Assembly: GCA_902551985.1 (NCBI GenBank)
Contig: CACDFI010000002.1
Location: 124,001-188,000 of the forward strand
Source of the DNA: an uncultured Pelagibacteraceae bacterium
GTDB lineage: Bacteria > Pseudomonadota > Alphaproteobacteria > Pelagibacterales > Pelagibacteraceae
Direction: 5' to 3'
DNA length: 64,000 nucleotides
Below, piece after piece: positions 15,579-24,346 of this stretch (its first letter is position 1; each line of letters begins with the position of its first letter). The position numbers were made by a program, and so were the translations under genes. The notes beneath the pieces are model-generated. The model saw nothing but the letters and a program-made list of their open reading frames with translations. It did not search any database and was not told the origin of the DNA.

Positions 15579-17279
15579 TTAATAAAGTTTTTCAAATTGA
15601 TTTTTATATTTTGTAACTATTTTATATCTTTTAAGTTTTAAAGTTGGGGTTAACATTCCATTTTCAATTGAAAATTTTTCATTAATTATAAAAAATTTTT
15701 TTATTTGTTCTATTTTTGAAAGGTTTTGATTCACTTTGTTAATTTCTTTTTCTATTTGTTCATTAGAAACATTTACATTTTCTTCAGATAAAACTAATAG
15801 AGCCACTAAATAAGGTTTATTATCTCCATAGACAATTGACTGATCAATTAAATTTGAATTTGATAACTCATTTTCTATTTTAACAGGTGAAATATTATCT
15901 CCACCTGGGGTAATTAATATGTCCTTTTTTCTATCAGTAATTTTTAAATAACCATTATCAAAAATTCCAATATCTCCTGTATGTAGCCAGCCATCTTTAA
16001 GGACTTTTTTAGTTTCTTCCTCATTATTCCAATAACCTAACATTACATTTTCACCTTTAACTAAGATTTCTCCATCTTCAGCTATTCTTACATCATTACC
16101 TTTAAATGGTGGGCCTACAGTCTCAACTCTAATATCATGTATTGGGTTACAACTGACTACTGGTGAGGTTTCAGTTAATCCATATCCTTGTAAAGTAGGT
16201 AGGCCTATCGCATTCAGAAAAACTCCAATATCTTTATCAAGTGCCCCACCCCCTGATACAAATGTTTTAAGTTCGCCTCCAAACTGAGATTTTATTTTTT
16301 TTCTTACTATCTTATCCAAAAAATTATCAATTATTTTTTCAATAAATGACAAATCTTGTTTTAAAATTTTTTTTTTTCCAAGTTCTAACATTTTTAATAT
16401 TAATTTCTTTCTAATCCCATTAGCTTTATTAAAACTAGCATTTATTTTTTGATAAAGATTTTGATAGAAACGAGGAACAGCAGTCATTAATTGAGGCTTA
16501 CAATCATTCATATTTTTAATCAATTTTTCAATACTCTCTGCATAAAATATTTTAGCTCCAACACTTATTTGCACAAATTGAACAGTATGCTCATAAGAAT
16601 GTGAGAGAGGTAACCAAGTTAAGAACCTAGTTTGGTTTGATAGTAGGGGATCTAAAATATCTAATGCACCTTCACAGTTATTTAAAATTCCACCATGACT
16701 TAGAATTACACCTTTTGGATTACCTTGGGTACCTGAAGTATAAATAATACAAGCTGGATCTTTTCTTTCTAATTCAACCTTGGGAATGCTTGCATCTTCA
16801 TAATTTAAATTCGTAAGTAAATTGTTTAAATTTATATATTTTTTTTTATCAAAATCTAATTCTTCAAATGAAAATATTTTTTCGATAAATTTACTTTTTT
16901 TAATTATATTTTTTATTTTGTTAAATTGTTCCTGATTAGAGACAAAAATTAGTCTTGGATTACAATCATTGATAATATAATCGTAATCGCGTTCTGCATA
17001 GGTAGTATATGCTGGTACAGTAATAGCTCCTGACAACATTATAGAAAGATCGGTGATAAACCATTCTGGCCTATTTTCAGATATTAGCAAACATCTATCA
17101 CCCTTTTTAATATATTTTTTTATCTCAGAAGAAACTTTTTTTAGAGAATGAAAAGTTTTTTCCCAATTAAATTTATTTGTATGATCTTTCAAAGATACTA
17201 GTAGATCGTTATTTTTATTTTGTATTTGATAATTTACAAAAAATAATTCAATAAGATTATTATAATTTTTTATACTCAT
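15579..17279 (-). CDS. long-chain acyl-CoA synthetase (AMP-forming)
   Basis: The 566-residue protein is an ANL-superfamily ligase of the long-chain fatty acid type. Visible motifs are the P-loop IIYTSGTQGNPKGVILSHGG, the aromatic/Thr block LQGYGLTETSPV, the hinge WLHTGDIGIFDNGYLKITDR and the KDILITPGGDNISP segment. Long-chain (FAA1-like) members carry an insertion between motifs, here around residues 260-330. It activates fatty acids with ATP and CoA, for uptake-coupled degradation or lipid recycling. It stands alone on the minus strand, between the polybasic gene region and tRNA-Leu. The final catalytic Lys region is not distinct enough for me to place. Confidence 0.88.
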   Translation of the reverse strand: MSIKNYNNLIELFFVNYQIQNKNNDLLVSLKDHTNKFNWEKTFHSLKKVSSEIKKYIKKGDRCLLISENRPEWFITDLSIMLSGAITVPAYTTYAERDYDYIINDCNPRLIFVSNQEQFNKIKNIIKKSKFIEKIFSFEELDFDKKKYINLNNLLTNLNYEDASIPKVELERKDPACIIYTSGTQGNPKGVILSHGGILNNCEGALDILDPLLSNQTRFLTWLPLSHSYEHTVQFVQISVGAKIFYAESIEKLIKNMNDCKPQLMTAVPRFYQNLYQKINASFNKANGIRKKLILKMLELGKKKILKQDLSFIEKIIDNFLDKIVRKKIKSQFGGELKTFVSGGGALDKDIGVFLNAIGLPTLQGYGLTETSPVVSCNPIHDIRVETVGPPFKGNDVRIAEDGEILVKGENVMLGYWNNEEETKKVLKDGWLHTGDIGIFDNGYLKITDRKKDILITPGGDNISPVKIENELSNSNLIDQSIVYGDNKPYLVALLVLSEENVNVSNEQIEKEINKVNQNLSKIEQIKKFFIINEKFSIENGMLTPTLKLKRYKIVTKYKNQFEKLY

Positions 17280-17286
17280 AAATTTC

Positions 17287-17373
17287 TGGTGGGCAAAGAG
17301 AGAATCGAACTCTCACAGTATTGCTACTATTGGATTTTGAGTCCAACGCGTCTACCAGTTCCGCCATTCGCCC
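17287..17373 (-). tRNA. tRNA-Leu (anticodon CAA)
   Basis: The minus strand holds an 87-base tRNA with a long variable arm, as expected for Leu. The acceptor stem GGGCGAA pairs with TTTGCCC (one G-T pair), followed by A and an encoded CCA. The anticodon stem TTGGA/TCCAA encloses the loop CTCAAAA, giving anticodon CAA (plus-strand 17337-17339), which reads UUG. The T arm contains GAGAG-TTCGATT-CTCTC. Confidence 0.97.
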
Positions 17374-17429
17374 AAAACTAATATAATTTAACTAATAGTA
17401 TTAAATCACTTATTGTAATAAAAGAAAAT

Positions 17430-18038
17430 ATGTTTAAAGAGCTTTACAATAAAACAATTCAACTTGCAGGGCATAGAAGGTCTAAATCAATTTTAGGATT
17501 AGTATCTTTTATTGAAAGCTTTGTATTTCCAATACCACCTGATGTTTTAATAATTCCAATGACAATTGCTCGAAAGCAAGAATGGATAAAAATTGCTTTA
17601 GTCGCAACTTTAGGCTCAGTTTTAGGAGCTTGTCTAGGATATTTTATAGGATATGTATTTTTTAATGAGATTGGATTAAAAATATTTGAAATTTACGCCG
17701 TGGATGATGCCTCTTTTTTAAAAGATAAAGTTTCATCTGAAGGTGGTGTTATTGCCTGGATTACCCTTTTAGCAATTGCTGGCTTTTCACCTGTTCCCTT
17801 TAAACTGTTGACAATTACTAGTGGATTTATTCATTTCAATTTATTTTACTTCGTAATTATATGCATATTGACAAGAGGGTCCCGCTTTTTTTTAATTGCT
17901 TTTCTGATTGGTAATTTTGGTCCAAAAATGAAAAAAATGATTGAGAAAAAATTATTAAAATTTTCTCTTATTTTATCAATGTTATTAATTGGTTTTGCTT
18001 TTTTAATTTATAAATTCTTAAATTATTTTATTAATTAA
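17430..18038 (+). CDS. VTT/DedA-like (YqaA-type) membrane protein
   Basis: The 202-residue membrane protein shows the VTT (SNARE-associated/DedA-like) pattern: an N-terminal ESFVFPIPPDVLIIPM block, a GSVLGACLGYFIGY helix and the ITLLAIAGFSPVPFKLLTITSGF block with the conserved Pro and Lys. Four to five membrane helices are visible, the last at residues about 178-200. Members help with lipid transport or membrane homeostasis, but the exact role of the YqaA branch is unsettled. Two bases separate it from the dsbB-like gene, so the two and coq7 form a plus-strand operon. Confidence 0.8.
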   Translation: MFKELYNKTIQLAGHRRSKSILGLVSFIESFVFPIPPDVLIIPMTIARKQEWIKIALVATLGSVLGACLGYFIGYVFFNEIGLKIFEIYAVDDASFLKDKVSSEGGVIAWITLLAIAGFSPVPFKLLTITSGFIHFNLFYFVIICILTRGSRFFLIAFLIGNFGPKMKKMIEKKLLKFSLILSMLLIGFAFLIYKFLNYFIN

Positions 18039-18040
18039 TA

Positions 18041-18520
18041 ATGAACTTATTTACTAATCGAAAAAATTTTTATTTTATTATTTTTCTAATTTCAGTCACT
18101 TCTATTCTTTCGGCTTTATACGTAGAGTTTGTACTAAATTATAAACCATGTAAGCTGTGTATTTATCAAAGAATTCCTTATCTAGCTGCGATATTTATTT
18201 GTTTTGTTGGATTTAATTATAATAAAGACGATAATATTTTAATAATTTTAATAATAATATTCACATTAAGTACTATTATTTCTGGATATCACTTTGGAAT
18301 AGAAAATAGTTTTTTTAATCAGCTATCAAGTTGCTCTAATAATTCATTGGATCTATTGAATAAAAAGGAAATTAAAGAATCTCTTGGTAAACAGATGCCA
18401 ATTAATTGTAAAGATGCAACTTTTCAGATTTTAGGAGTATCACTAGCGGCAATTAACGCCATTTTATCAATTTTAATTGTTGTTATTTCAATTAGAATAT
18501 TAAGTTATGAAAAAAACTAA
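18041..18520 (+). CDS. dsbB: DsbB-family disulfide bond formation protein
   Basis: The 159-residue protein has four membrane helices (about residues 10-30, 45-65, 70-88 and 135-155). The first periplasmic loop carries the redox pair CKLC, followed by IYQRIPY, and the second loop holds two further cysteines about 27 residues apart (SSCSNNS and INCKDA). This is the DsbB layout: it passes electrons from a DsbA-like protein to ubiquinone. No dsbA is in the window. Its 3' end overlaps the coq7 start by 14 bases, pairing a quinone-reducing enzyme with a quinone-biosynthesis gene. Confidence 0.87.
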   Translation: MNLFTNRKNFYFIIFLISVTSILSALYVEFVLNYKPCKLCIYQRIPYLAAIFICFVGFNYNKDDNILIILIIIFTLSTIISGYHFGIENSFFNQLSSCSNNSLDLLNKKEIKESLGKQMPINCKDATFQILGVSLAAINAILSILIVVISIRILSYEKN

Positions 18521-19040
18521 CAAAAAAAAATTAGAAGAATTTATAAGAGTAGATCATGCCGGAGAAAGAGGTGCGGTTAAAATTTATGAGGGTCAACTTC
18601 TTGCTCTAAACACTATTGTGAGAAATGATGAATTGAAAAAAAAAATTGGTGAAATGAAAAAGCATGAAGAGGAACACTCAATTTTTTTTGAGGATGAAAT
18701 AGAAAAAAGAAATATAAAACCAACAAAATTTTTACCATTATGGGATTTGCTTGGATTGGGTCTTGGATTTAGCTCAACAATACTCGGAAAAAAGGCAGCA
18801 ATGTTGTGTACTGCATCTGTAGAAGAAGTAATTGACGAACATTACAAAAATCAAATTGATCAAATTGAAGTAGACGAAAAGAACTTAAAAGAAAAAATAA
18901 TAAAATTTAGGCAAGATGAATTAGATCATAAGGATATAGCATATGAGGAAGGAGCTACGAAGAAGGGTTTTTATTCAATTATGGATAAAGTAATAAAAAC
19001 TGGTTCTAAGCTTGCTATAAAAATTTCTGAAAAAATTTAA
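18507..19040 (+). CDS. coq7: Coq7-family 3-demethoxyubiquinol 3-hydroxylase
   Basis: The 177-residue protein is a membrane-associated diiron hydroxylase of ubiquinone biosynthesis. Carboxylate and His ligands are visible in two repeats: RVDHAGERGAVKIYEGQ with EEEHSIFFEDE, and VEEVIDEHYKNQ with DELDHKDIAYEEG. The length matches bacterial Coq7 proteins. It adds the hydroxyl at C6 of the ring, the same job UbiF does in enteric bacteria. Other ubiquinone genes (ubiE, ubiB) lie 10 kb away in this window. The frame starts inside the dsbB end and stops one base before the convergent HNH gene. Confidence 0.93.
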   Translation: MKKTNKKKLEEFIRVDHAGERGAVKIYEGQLLALNTIVRNDELKKKIGEMKKHEEEHSIFFEDEIEKRNIKPTKFLPLWDLLGLGLGFSSTILGKKAAMLCTASVEEVIDEHYKNQIDQIEVDEKNLKEKIIKFRQDELDHKDIAYEEGATKKGFYSIMDKVIKTGSKLAIKISEKI

Positions 19041-19625
19041 TTACGGTTCAAGTTCAACATCCCAGTATAAATAATCCATCCAACTTTTATGTAAAAAGTT
19101 TGGTGGAAAATTTTTACCATTTTTATGGAGGTCCTCTGTAGTAGGTTGAAAAGGCCATTGGCTTAGTGTCATACCTGATTTTTTTAATAGTCTTCCTCCT
19201 TTTTTAACATTACAGGACGAACAAGCTGTTACGACATTATCCCAATTGGTTTTGCCTCCTTTTGATCTTGGCAGTAAGTGATCAAAAGTTAATTCATCTT
19301 TGCTACCACAATATTGGCAACTAAACTTATCTCTTAAAAAAACATTGAACCTTGTAAAGTTAGGGTTTGATTGAGGTCTAATATAAGATTTAAGAGCAAT
19401 TACACTTGGAAGTTTCATGCTAAACGAAGGACTTCGGATTTGTCTATCATAATAACTAACAATAGAAACTCTATCTAAGAAAACAGATTTTATTGAGTCC
19501 TGCCAACTCCACAATGAAAGTGGATAATAACTTAAAGGCCTATAATCTGCATTTAAAACTAATGCAGGACATTTTTCTAAAGAGATATTTTGATCAGAAA
19601 ACTCAATCATAACTAAAACATACAT
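19041..19625 (-). CDS. HNH endonuclease family protein
   Basis: The 194-residue protein has a C-terminal HNH domain with a Cys4 zinc frame: CQYCGSKDELTFDHLLPRSK (Cys-x2-Cys, then the catalytic His) and DNVVTACSSCNVKKGGRL (Asn and the second Cys pair). The N-terminal half (CPALVLNADYRPLSYYPLSL) is the conserved extension of a housekeeping HNH family common in alphaproteobacteria and cyanobacteria. Its cellular role is not established; it does not look like part of a restriction system here. A start five codons later (MIEFSDQ, 19610) is equally possible. It converges with coq7 with no intergenic base. Confidence 0.88.
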   Translation of the reverse strand: MYVLVMIEFSDQNISLEKCPALVLNADYRPLSYYPLSLWSWQDSIKSVFLDRVSIVSYYDRQIRSPSFSMKLPSVIALKSYIRPQSNPNFTRFNVFLRDKFSCQYCGSKDELTFDHLLPRSKGGKTNWDNVVTACSSCNVKKGGRLLKKSGMTLSQWPFQPTTEDLHKNGKNFPPNFLHKSWMDYLYWDVELEP

Positions 19626-19671
19626 TAAATATATTTTTTATCAACACAACTAATATTATATCTAATATTTA

Positions 19672-20328
19672 TTAACTGATTATTTTTTTTTTTATAAAGT
19701 TTAATGCCGCACTCGAAGCTTCTATAGGTATATGGTGATCACAGTTTTTAATCATTAAAGTTTCAATTTTAATTTTATTTCTAATAAAAAAATCCTTAGC
19801 TTCTAGTAAATTATTTGGTGAGACAATCGGGTCATCTTCACCATGTATCATTAAAATATCAGTTTTAGTTTTTATTCTTGAAGATAGATCCTTCATGTTT
19901 ATAATTCTACCAGAAAATCCTACGATACAACTAAATTCTTTTTCGGATGTTAGGCCAACATTAAAAGACATCATACATCCTTGGCTGAAACCAGAAATAC
20001 AAATTTGGGAATATTCTAAATTAAAATAATTACTTACTTCTGAAATATAACTGTTTAGAACATTTTCTGCCTTTTTCGATTCTTGAAGAATATATTGTGG
20101 ATCTTCATTATTTAAATCAAACCATTGAAACCCTACTGGATTAATACTGCATACTTCATGTGCATCGGGACATAAGAAAACTGTATTTTTTAAAAATCTT
20201 TTCCAGTTTAAAGTTAACATGCTGATGTCTTTACCATCGCCTCCATATCCATGAAGTAAAATTACAGCACTTTTAACTTCCTCATTATTATCTGGTTTTA
20301 TTATTGTAGTATTTAATGAAAGTTTCAT
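19672..20328 (-). CDS. phospholipase/carboxylesterase-family alpha/beta hydrolase
   Basis: The 218-residue serine hydrolase shows the nucleophile elbow ISGFSQGCMMS (G-x-S-x-G), an early oxyanion-loop motif LLHGYGGDG, an Asp in HGEDDPIVSP and the catalytic His in NCDHHIP. This is the YpfH/carboxylesterase layout. It hydrolyses carboxyl esters in the cytoplasm; the substrate is unknown. I start it at the ATG at 20326-20328, which overlaps the upstream TlpA-like stop as ATGA; a longer frame to 20346 begins six codons earlier. It is the second gene of a two-gene unit with the thioredoxin. Confidence 0.83.
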   Translation of the reverse strand: MKLSLNTTIIKPDNNEEVKSAVILLHGYGGDGKDISMLTLNWKRFLKNTVFLCPDAHEVCSINPVGFQWFDLNNEDPQYILQESKKAENVLNSYISEVSNYFNLEYSQICISGFSQGCMMSFNVGLTSEKEFSCIVGFSGRIINMKDLSSRIKTKTDILMIHGEDDPIVSPNNLLEAKDFFIRNKIKIETLMIKNCDHHIPIEASSAALNFIKKKIIS

Positions 20329-20855
20329 AAAATTTTTGGTAACCAATTAAGTAAAGACTCATCATTAAAGTCAATATAACCAACAATTCTTCCAACCTCA
20401 AAACCATTTCGGTCTATTAGAATTGTTGTGGGTAACCCTCGTAATCTAAATATCTGGGAAAACTCTGGTCCAGATCCTGTGAATATATCTAAATTCATAA
20501 TTTTCATTTCTTCAAAAAACTCCTTAGATTTTTTATAACTTTCGCCGCCAATATTAATTGGGATTATGTTTATATTTTTGAATTCATTTAAAGTTTTAAG
20601 TTTATCTAAAGATGGCATTTCTTTTTTGCAAGGAGCGCACCAAGTTGCCCAGAAATTTATTATTAATGGGTTTGATTTATAATTATTTAAACTTACTTTT
20701 TGACCTTCAGATTTAATAAATTCTACATTTTCAATTTTTTTCTTGTCTTTATGTAATATAAGATTCTTTATTTCTGGACGTTCTATTGAATATGAGACGC
20801 TAGATGATATTAAGTAGAATATTATTATAAGATAATTAAAAAAAATGGTTTTCAT
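20325..20855 (-). CDS. TlpA-like periplasmic thiol-disulfide oxidoreductase
   Basis: The 176-residue protein has an N-terminal membrane anchor or signal sequence (about residues 5-22) and a thioredoxin fold with the redox motif WATWCAPCKKEMP (residues about 70-82). The cis-Pro loop is in RLRGLPTTILIDRNG. TlpA/ResA proteins reduce disulfides outside the cytoplasmic membrane, often for cytochrome c or oxidase maturation; the partner here is unknown. It is divergent from argH with a 23-base gap, so the two promoters must overlap each other or the coding ends. Confidence 0.88.
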   Translation of the reverse strand: MKTIFFNYLIIIFYLISSSVSYSIERPEIKNLILHKDKKKIENVEFIKSEGQKVSLNNYKSNPLIINFWATWCAPCKKEMPSLDKLKTLNEFKNINIIPINIGGESYKKSKEFFEEMKIMNLDIFTGSGPEFSQIFRLRGLPTTILIDRNGFEVGRIVGYIDFNDESLLNWLPKIL

Positions 20856-20878
20856 ACAATTTAGAGTAAGTAAATATC

Positions 20879-22267
20879 ATGGGTAAAAATAAAAACAATC
20901 AACCAATTTGGAATACTAGAATAAGAAAGGGAAAAGCAAACCTTTTTAAAAGGGTTGGTGGATCAATTTCAATCGATAAAAGATTATTTAAAGAGGATAT
21001 TGAAGCTTCAATTGTTCATGTTGAGATGCTGTTTAGACAAAAAATTATAAATTTTAAAATTAAAAACAAAATAGTATGGGGTTTGAATAGAATTAAGAAC
21101 GAAATTATAAAAAAAAAATTTATTTTTGATGACAAGCTTGAAGATATTCATATGAATATAGAACACAGACTCTTTGAACTAATTGGAGAAGACGCTGGGT
21201 ATATTCATACTGCAAGATCAAGAAATGATCAGGTTGTGACAGATTTTAAAATTTGGTTAAGAAATGCTAATAAAGAAATTATTAAAAACATTGATGCAAC
21301 AATTAAAAATATTTTAAAAAAAGCAGAAAAGAATGTTGAGACGGTTATGCCTGGTTTCACACACCTCAAAAATGCGCAACCAGTTTCTTTTGCTCATTAC
21401 TTAATGGCTTACTTAGAGATGTTTAATAGGGATAAAAATAGATTTCAAAATAATTTAAAGAGCCTTAATGAAAATCCACTTGGTGTGGCTGCCCTAACAG
21501 GTACTTCTTTTAAAATTGATAGATTTTATACTTCAAAGAAATTGGGTTTCGATAGACCAACTAAAAATTCAATTGATACTGTTTCTGATAGAGATTTTGT
21601 AATTGATTTTTTATATTCTTGCTCTGCATGTGCTGTTCATATCTCAAGGATTGCAGAAGAGTTTATAATCTGGAATTCAGATGCTTTTAAACTTATTAAT
21701 TTGAATGATAAAATTGTAACTGGATCATCTATTATGCCTCAAAAAAAAAATCCTGATCCTCTAGAGTACTTGAGAGGCAAAACAGGATTTATATTTGGAA
21801 ATCTATTTTCTATGCTTACAACATTAAAAGGATTGCCCCTTTCTTATTTTAAAGATTTACAAGATGATAAAGAAATTGTTTTTAAATCGTTTGATCAATT
21901 AAAAAATTCCCTAACTATATTAAATGACGTTCTTAAAAATTTTTCGCCAGATAAGAAAAGGATGATTGAACTTGCAGAAAGTGGTTACATTACAGCAACT
22001 GATTTAGCAGATTACATGGTTAAAGAATTAAATTATCCATTTAGAAAAGCCTATTTACAAACAGCTAAAATCATAAATTTTGCTGAAAAAAATAAAAAAA
22101 AATTGTCAGAGCTCACCATAAAAGAATTAAATAAAATTGAAAAAGGTTTAACCGCTGATGTTCTGAAAATATTTGAACTAAAAAAATCTGTAAATTCTAA
22201 AGTTTCTTATGGTGGAACTTCTTTCGACAACATTAAGAAAATGATATTAAGTTACAAAAAGAAATAA
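20879..22267 (+). CDS. argH: argininosuccinate lyase
   Basis: The 462-residue cytoplasmic enzyme splits argininosuccinate into arginine and fumarate, the last step of arginine synthesis. The superfamily signature GSSIMPQKKNPDPLE, the TARSRNDQV block and MPGFTHLKNAQPVSFAHYL (written here in part) are all present. Length matches the family. It heads a plus-strand run with a small lipoprotein gene, lysA and plsC. The argH-lipoprotein-lysA order is one I know from many alphaproteobacteria. Confidence 0.96.
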   Translation: MGKNKNNQPIWNTRIRKGKANLFKRVGGSISIDKRLFKEDIEASIVHVEMLFRQKIINFKIKNKIVWGLNRIKNEIIKKKFIFDDKLEDIHMNIEHRLFELIGEDAGYIHTARSRNDQVVTDFKIWLRNANKEIIKNIDATIKNILKKAEKNVETVMPGFTHLKNAQPVSFAHYLMAYLEMFNRDKNRFQNNLKSLNENPLGVAALTGTSFKIDRFYTSKKLGFDRPTKNSIDTVSDRDFVIDFLYSCSACAVHISRIAEEFIIWNSDAFKLINLNDKIVTGSSIMPQKKNPDPLEYLRGKTGFIFGNLFSMLTTLKGLPLSYFKDLQDDKEIVFKSFDQLKNSLTILNDVLKNFSPDKKRMIELAESGYITATDLADYMVKELNYPFRKAYLQTAKIINFAEKNKKKLSELTIKELNKIEKGLTADVLKIFELKKSVNSKVSYGGTSFDNIKKMILSYKKK

Positions 22268-22269
22268 TT

Positions 22270-22434
22270 ATGATTAAAAAAATAACTTTAATTACCATGT
22301 GTCTTATTTTATTGACTTCATGTGGAAGAAAAAATGAGCCAAAATATGAAGCATCATTAAATAATAATGTTATGAAATTTAATAATTTTAATAACGTATT
22401 TAAAATGCCAAAAAAAGATGAAATATATCAATAA
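22270..22434 (+). CDS. lptM: LptM-like small lipoprotein
   Basis: Between argH and lysA an ATG two bases after the argH stop opens a 54-residue frame. It starts MIKKITLITMCLILLTSCG: a short positively charged N terminus, a hydrophobic segment and a lipobox LTSC, giving a lipidated Cys at residue 18. The mature part (GRKNEPKYEASLN and on) is short and polar, as in LptM/YifL proteins that assist the LptD lipopolysaccharide translocon. The 3' end overlaps the lysA start by 17 bases in another frame. Position, lipobox and size all agree; sequence similarity beyond the lipobox and following Gly is weak. Confidence 0.82.
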   Translation: MIKKITLITMCLILLTSCGRKNEPKYEASLNNNVMKFNNFNNVFKMPKKDEIYQ

Positions 22435-23632
22435 TATTTTTACAGTTGAAAAATCCAGTCTCACTAAAGTAATTAAAAAATTTGAAACACCAGTTTTTTG
22501 TTATTCGGAGAAAAAAATTAATGAAAATATAAATAACTTTAAAAAAAGTTTTAAATCGTTTTCTCCAATCATATGTTTTTCAACAAAGTCTAATTGTAAT
22601 CTAGAAATACTTAAACTAATCAAGCGAAATGGATTAGGAGCCGATGTTGTCTCAAAAGGTGAATTAATGATTGCTCTTAAAGCAGGAATAAATTCCAAAA
22701 AGATTGTTTTTTCTGGAGTGGGTAAAACTAGGTCAGAATTGATTTATGCAATAGATAAAAATATTTTATTGATTAATTGTGAGTCAAAAAGTGAAATGTT
22801 AGAAATAGAAAGTATAGCAAAAGCAAAGAATAAAAAGATAAATATTGGAATTAGATTAAATCCAAATACAGATGCAAAAACAATTAAACAAATTTCAACA
22901 GGTAAAAAAGAAAATAAATTTGGTGTTAGTGAAAAGACATTTATTGAAATTTCAAAATATATAAAAAATTCTAAATTTTTAAATCTAAAATGTTTAAGTG
23001 TGCATATTGGGAGTCAAATTCTAGATCATAAGCCATACCAAAAAATGCTTGACGTTATAGATAAATTAATAAGAAAAATTAACTTTAATTTTGAGTTTAT
23101 AGATCTTGGCGGTGGTATGGGGATTGATTATAACAAAAATAATAAGAAATTTAATTATAAAAAGTATAATCAAATTATTAAAAAATTTTTAAAAAAGCAC
23201 AAATCAAAAATTGTTTTTGAACCTGGTAGATCAATCATAGGTGATACTGCAATATTAATTTCAAAAATTATTTATATTAAAGAAAATTCAAAAAAAGATT
23301 TTATTGTTATTGATGCGGCTATGAATGATTTTATGAGACCTGCATTATATGGGGCTAAGCATAAAATAATTCCACTAAAAAAAACCAATAAAATGACTAA
23401 GAAAAGTTATGATTTTGTAGGCCCAATTTGTGAGACGACAGATAAATTCCTAACCACAAGTAATTTTCAAAAATTAAATGAGAAAGATTATATTATTATT
23501 TGTGACGTAGGAGCATATGGCTCATCGTTATCTTCAAACTACAATATTAGACCTAAGCCTGCTGAAATATTAATAAGAGGTTCAAAAATAAATGTAATTA
23601 AAAAAAGACAAAAACTAAAAGATATAATTTAG
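22418..23632 (+). CDS. lysA: diaminopimelate decarboxylase
   Basis: The 404-residue PLP enzyme makes lysine from meso-diaminopimelate. The PLP lysine lies in the early block ICFSTKSNCNLEIL. The family motifs SVHIGSQI, the glycine-rich phosphate loop LGGGMGIDY and the C-terminal substrate block PICETTDKF then YGSSLSSNYN are present. It starts inside the lptM-like gene, and its stop is 12 bases before the plsC start I chose. It acts in the cytoplasm as the last step of lysine synthesis. Confidence 0.95.
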   Translation: MKYINNIFTVEKSSLTKVIKKFETPVFCYSEKKINENINNFKKSFKSFSPIICFSTKSNCNLEILKLIKRNGLGADVVSKGELMIALKAGINSKKIVFSGVGKTRSELIYAIDKNILLINCESKSEMLEIESIAKAKNKKINIGIRLNPNTDAKTIKQISTGKKENKFGVSEKTFIEISKYIKNSKFLNLKCLSVHIGSQILDHKPYQKMLDVIDKLIRKINFNFEFIDLGGGMGIDYNKNNKKFNYKKYNQIIKKFLKKHKSKIVFEPGRSIIGDTAILISKIIYIKENSKKDFIVIDAAMNDFMRPALYGAKHKIIPLKKTNKMTKKSYDFVGPICETTDKFLTTSNFQKLNEKDYIIICDVGAYGSSLSSNYNIRPKPAEILIRGSKINVIKKRQKLKDII

Positions 23633-23644
23633 TTTTTGATAAAA

Positions 23645-24346
23645 ATGATAAGAAAATTTCTATTTTTACTTTTTTTCTTCCTAGGTATATCTATAATTTC
23701 AATAGTATTCCTGCCATCATTAATGATGCCAACTAAAATAGTTTTATTAGGTGGAAAAATGATGGGAGGGTGGGCTGCCGTTTGTCTTCAAATTTTTTTA
23801 CAAACAAATATTATTGTTAAAGGTAGGGAAAATATTATTAAAAATGAAAAGTTTTTTATTGCTTGCTCACATCAATCGATGTTTGAGACTTTTTACCTAC
23901 AAACAATTTTTAACGCACCAATATTTATTTTAAAGCAAGAGTTAATCAAAATACCAATATTTGGATGGTATTTAAAAAAGATAGGTTCAATTTCAATAAA
24001 TAGAAATAAAGTAAGTAGAGATAACTTAGGCCTTATTGATAAAATAAAAAACTCTATAAACAATACACAAAGACCATTAATTATTTTTCCACAAGGTACA
24101 AGAGTTTTACCAAACGAAAAGGCTCCTTTTAAAAAGGGTGTTGGTAGAATTTATGACGAATTAAAAATAAATTGCCAACCTGTGGCAATAAATTCTGGAA
24201 ACGTTTGGCCGAAAGATGGAAAATTATCTTCAAAAAAAACAATAACGATTTCAATTCTTCCAGCAGTAAAACCTGGAATGGAAGCAGTAGAATTTACAAA
24301 TCATATAGAGGATAAAATATATACTGAGTTAAAATTAATGAATTAG
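23645..24346 (+). CDS. plsC: 1-acyl-sn-glycerol-3-phosphate acyltransferase
   Basis: The 233-residue membrane enzyme acylates lysophosphatidic acid to phosphatidic acid. It has an N-terminal membrane segment (about residues 3-25) and the family motifs H-x4-D-like ACSHQSMFET (His-x4, here with Glu in place of Asp), the IFPQGTR block and the FKKGVGRIYDEL region. The frame is open from a TTG at 23636; I prefer the ATG at 23645 (MIRKFLFLLFF). It converges with dnaN, and the two coding ends overlap by four bases. Confidence 0.88.
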   Translation: MIRKFLFLLFFFLGISIISIVFLPSLMMPTKIVLLGGKMMGGWAAVCLQIFLQTNIIVKGRENIIKNEKFFIACSHQSMFETFYLQTIFNAPIFILKQELIKIPIFGWYLKKIGSISINRNKVSRDNLGLIDKIKNSINNTQRPLIIFPQGTRVLPNEKAPFKKGVGRIYDELKINCQPVAINSGNVWPKDGKLSSKKTITISILPAVKPGMEAVEFTNHIEDKIYTELKLMN

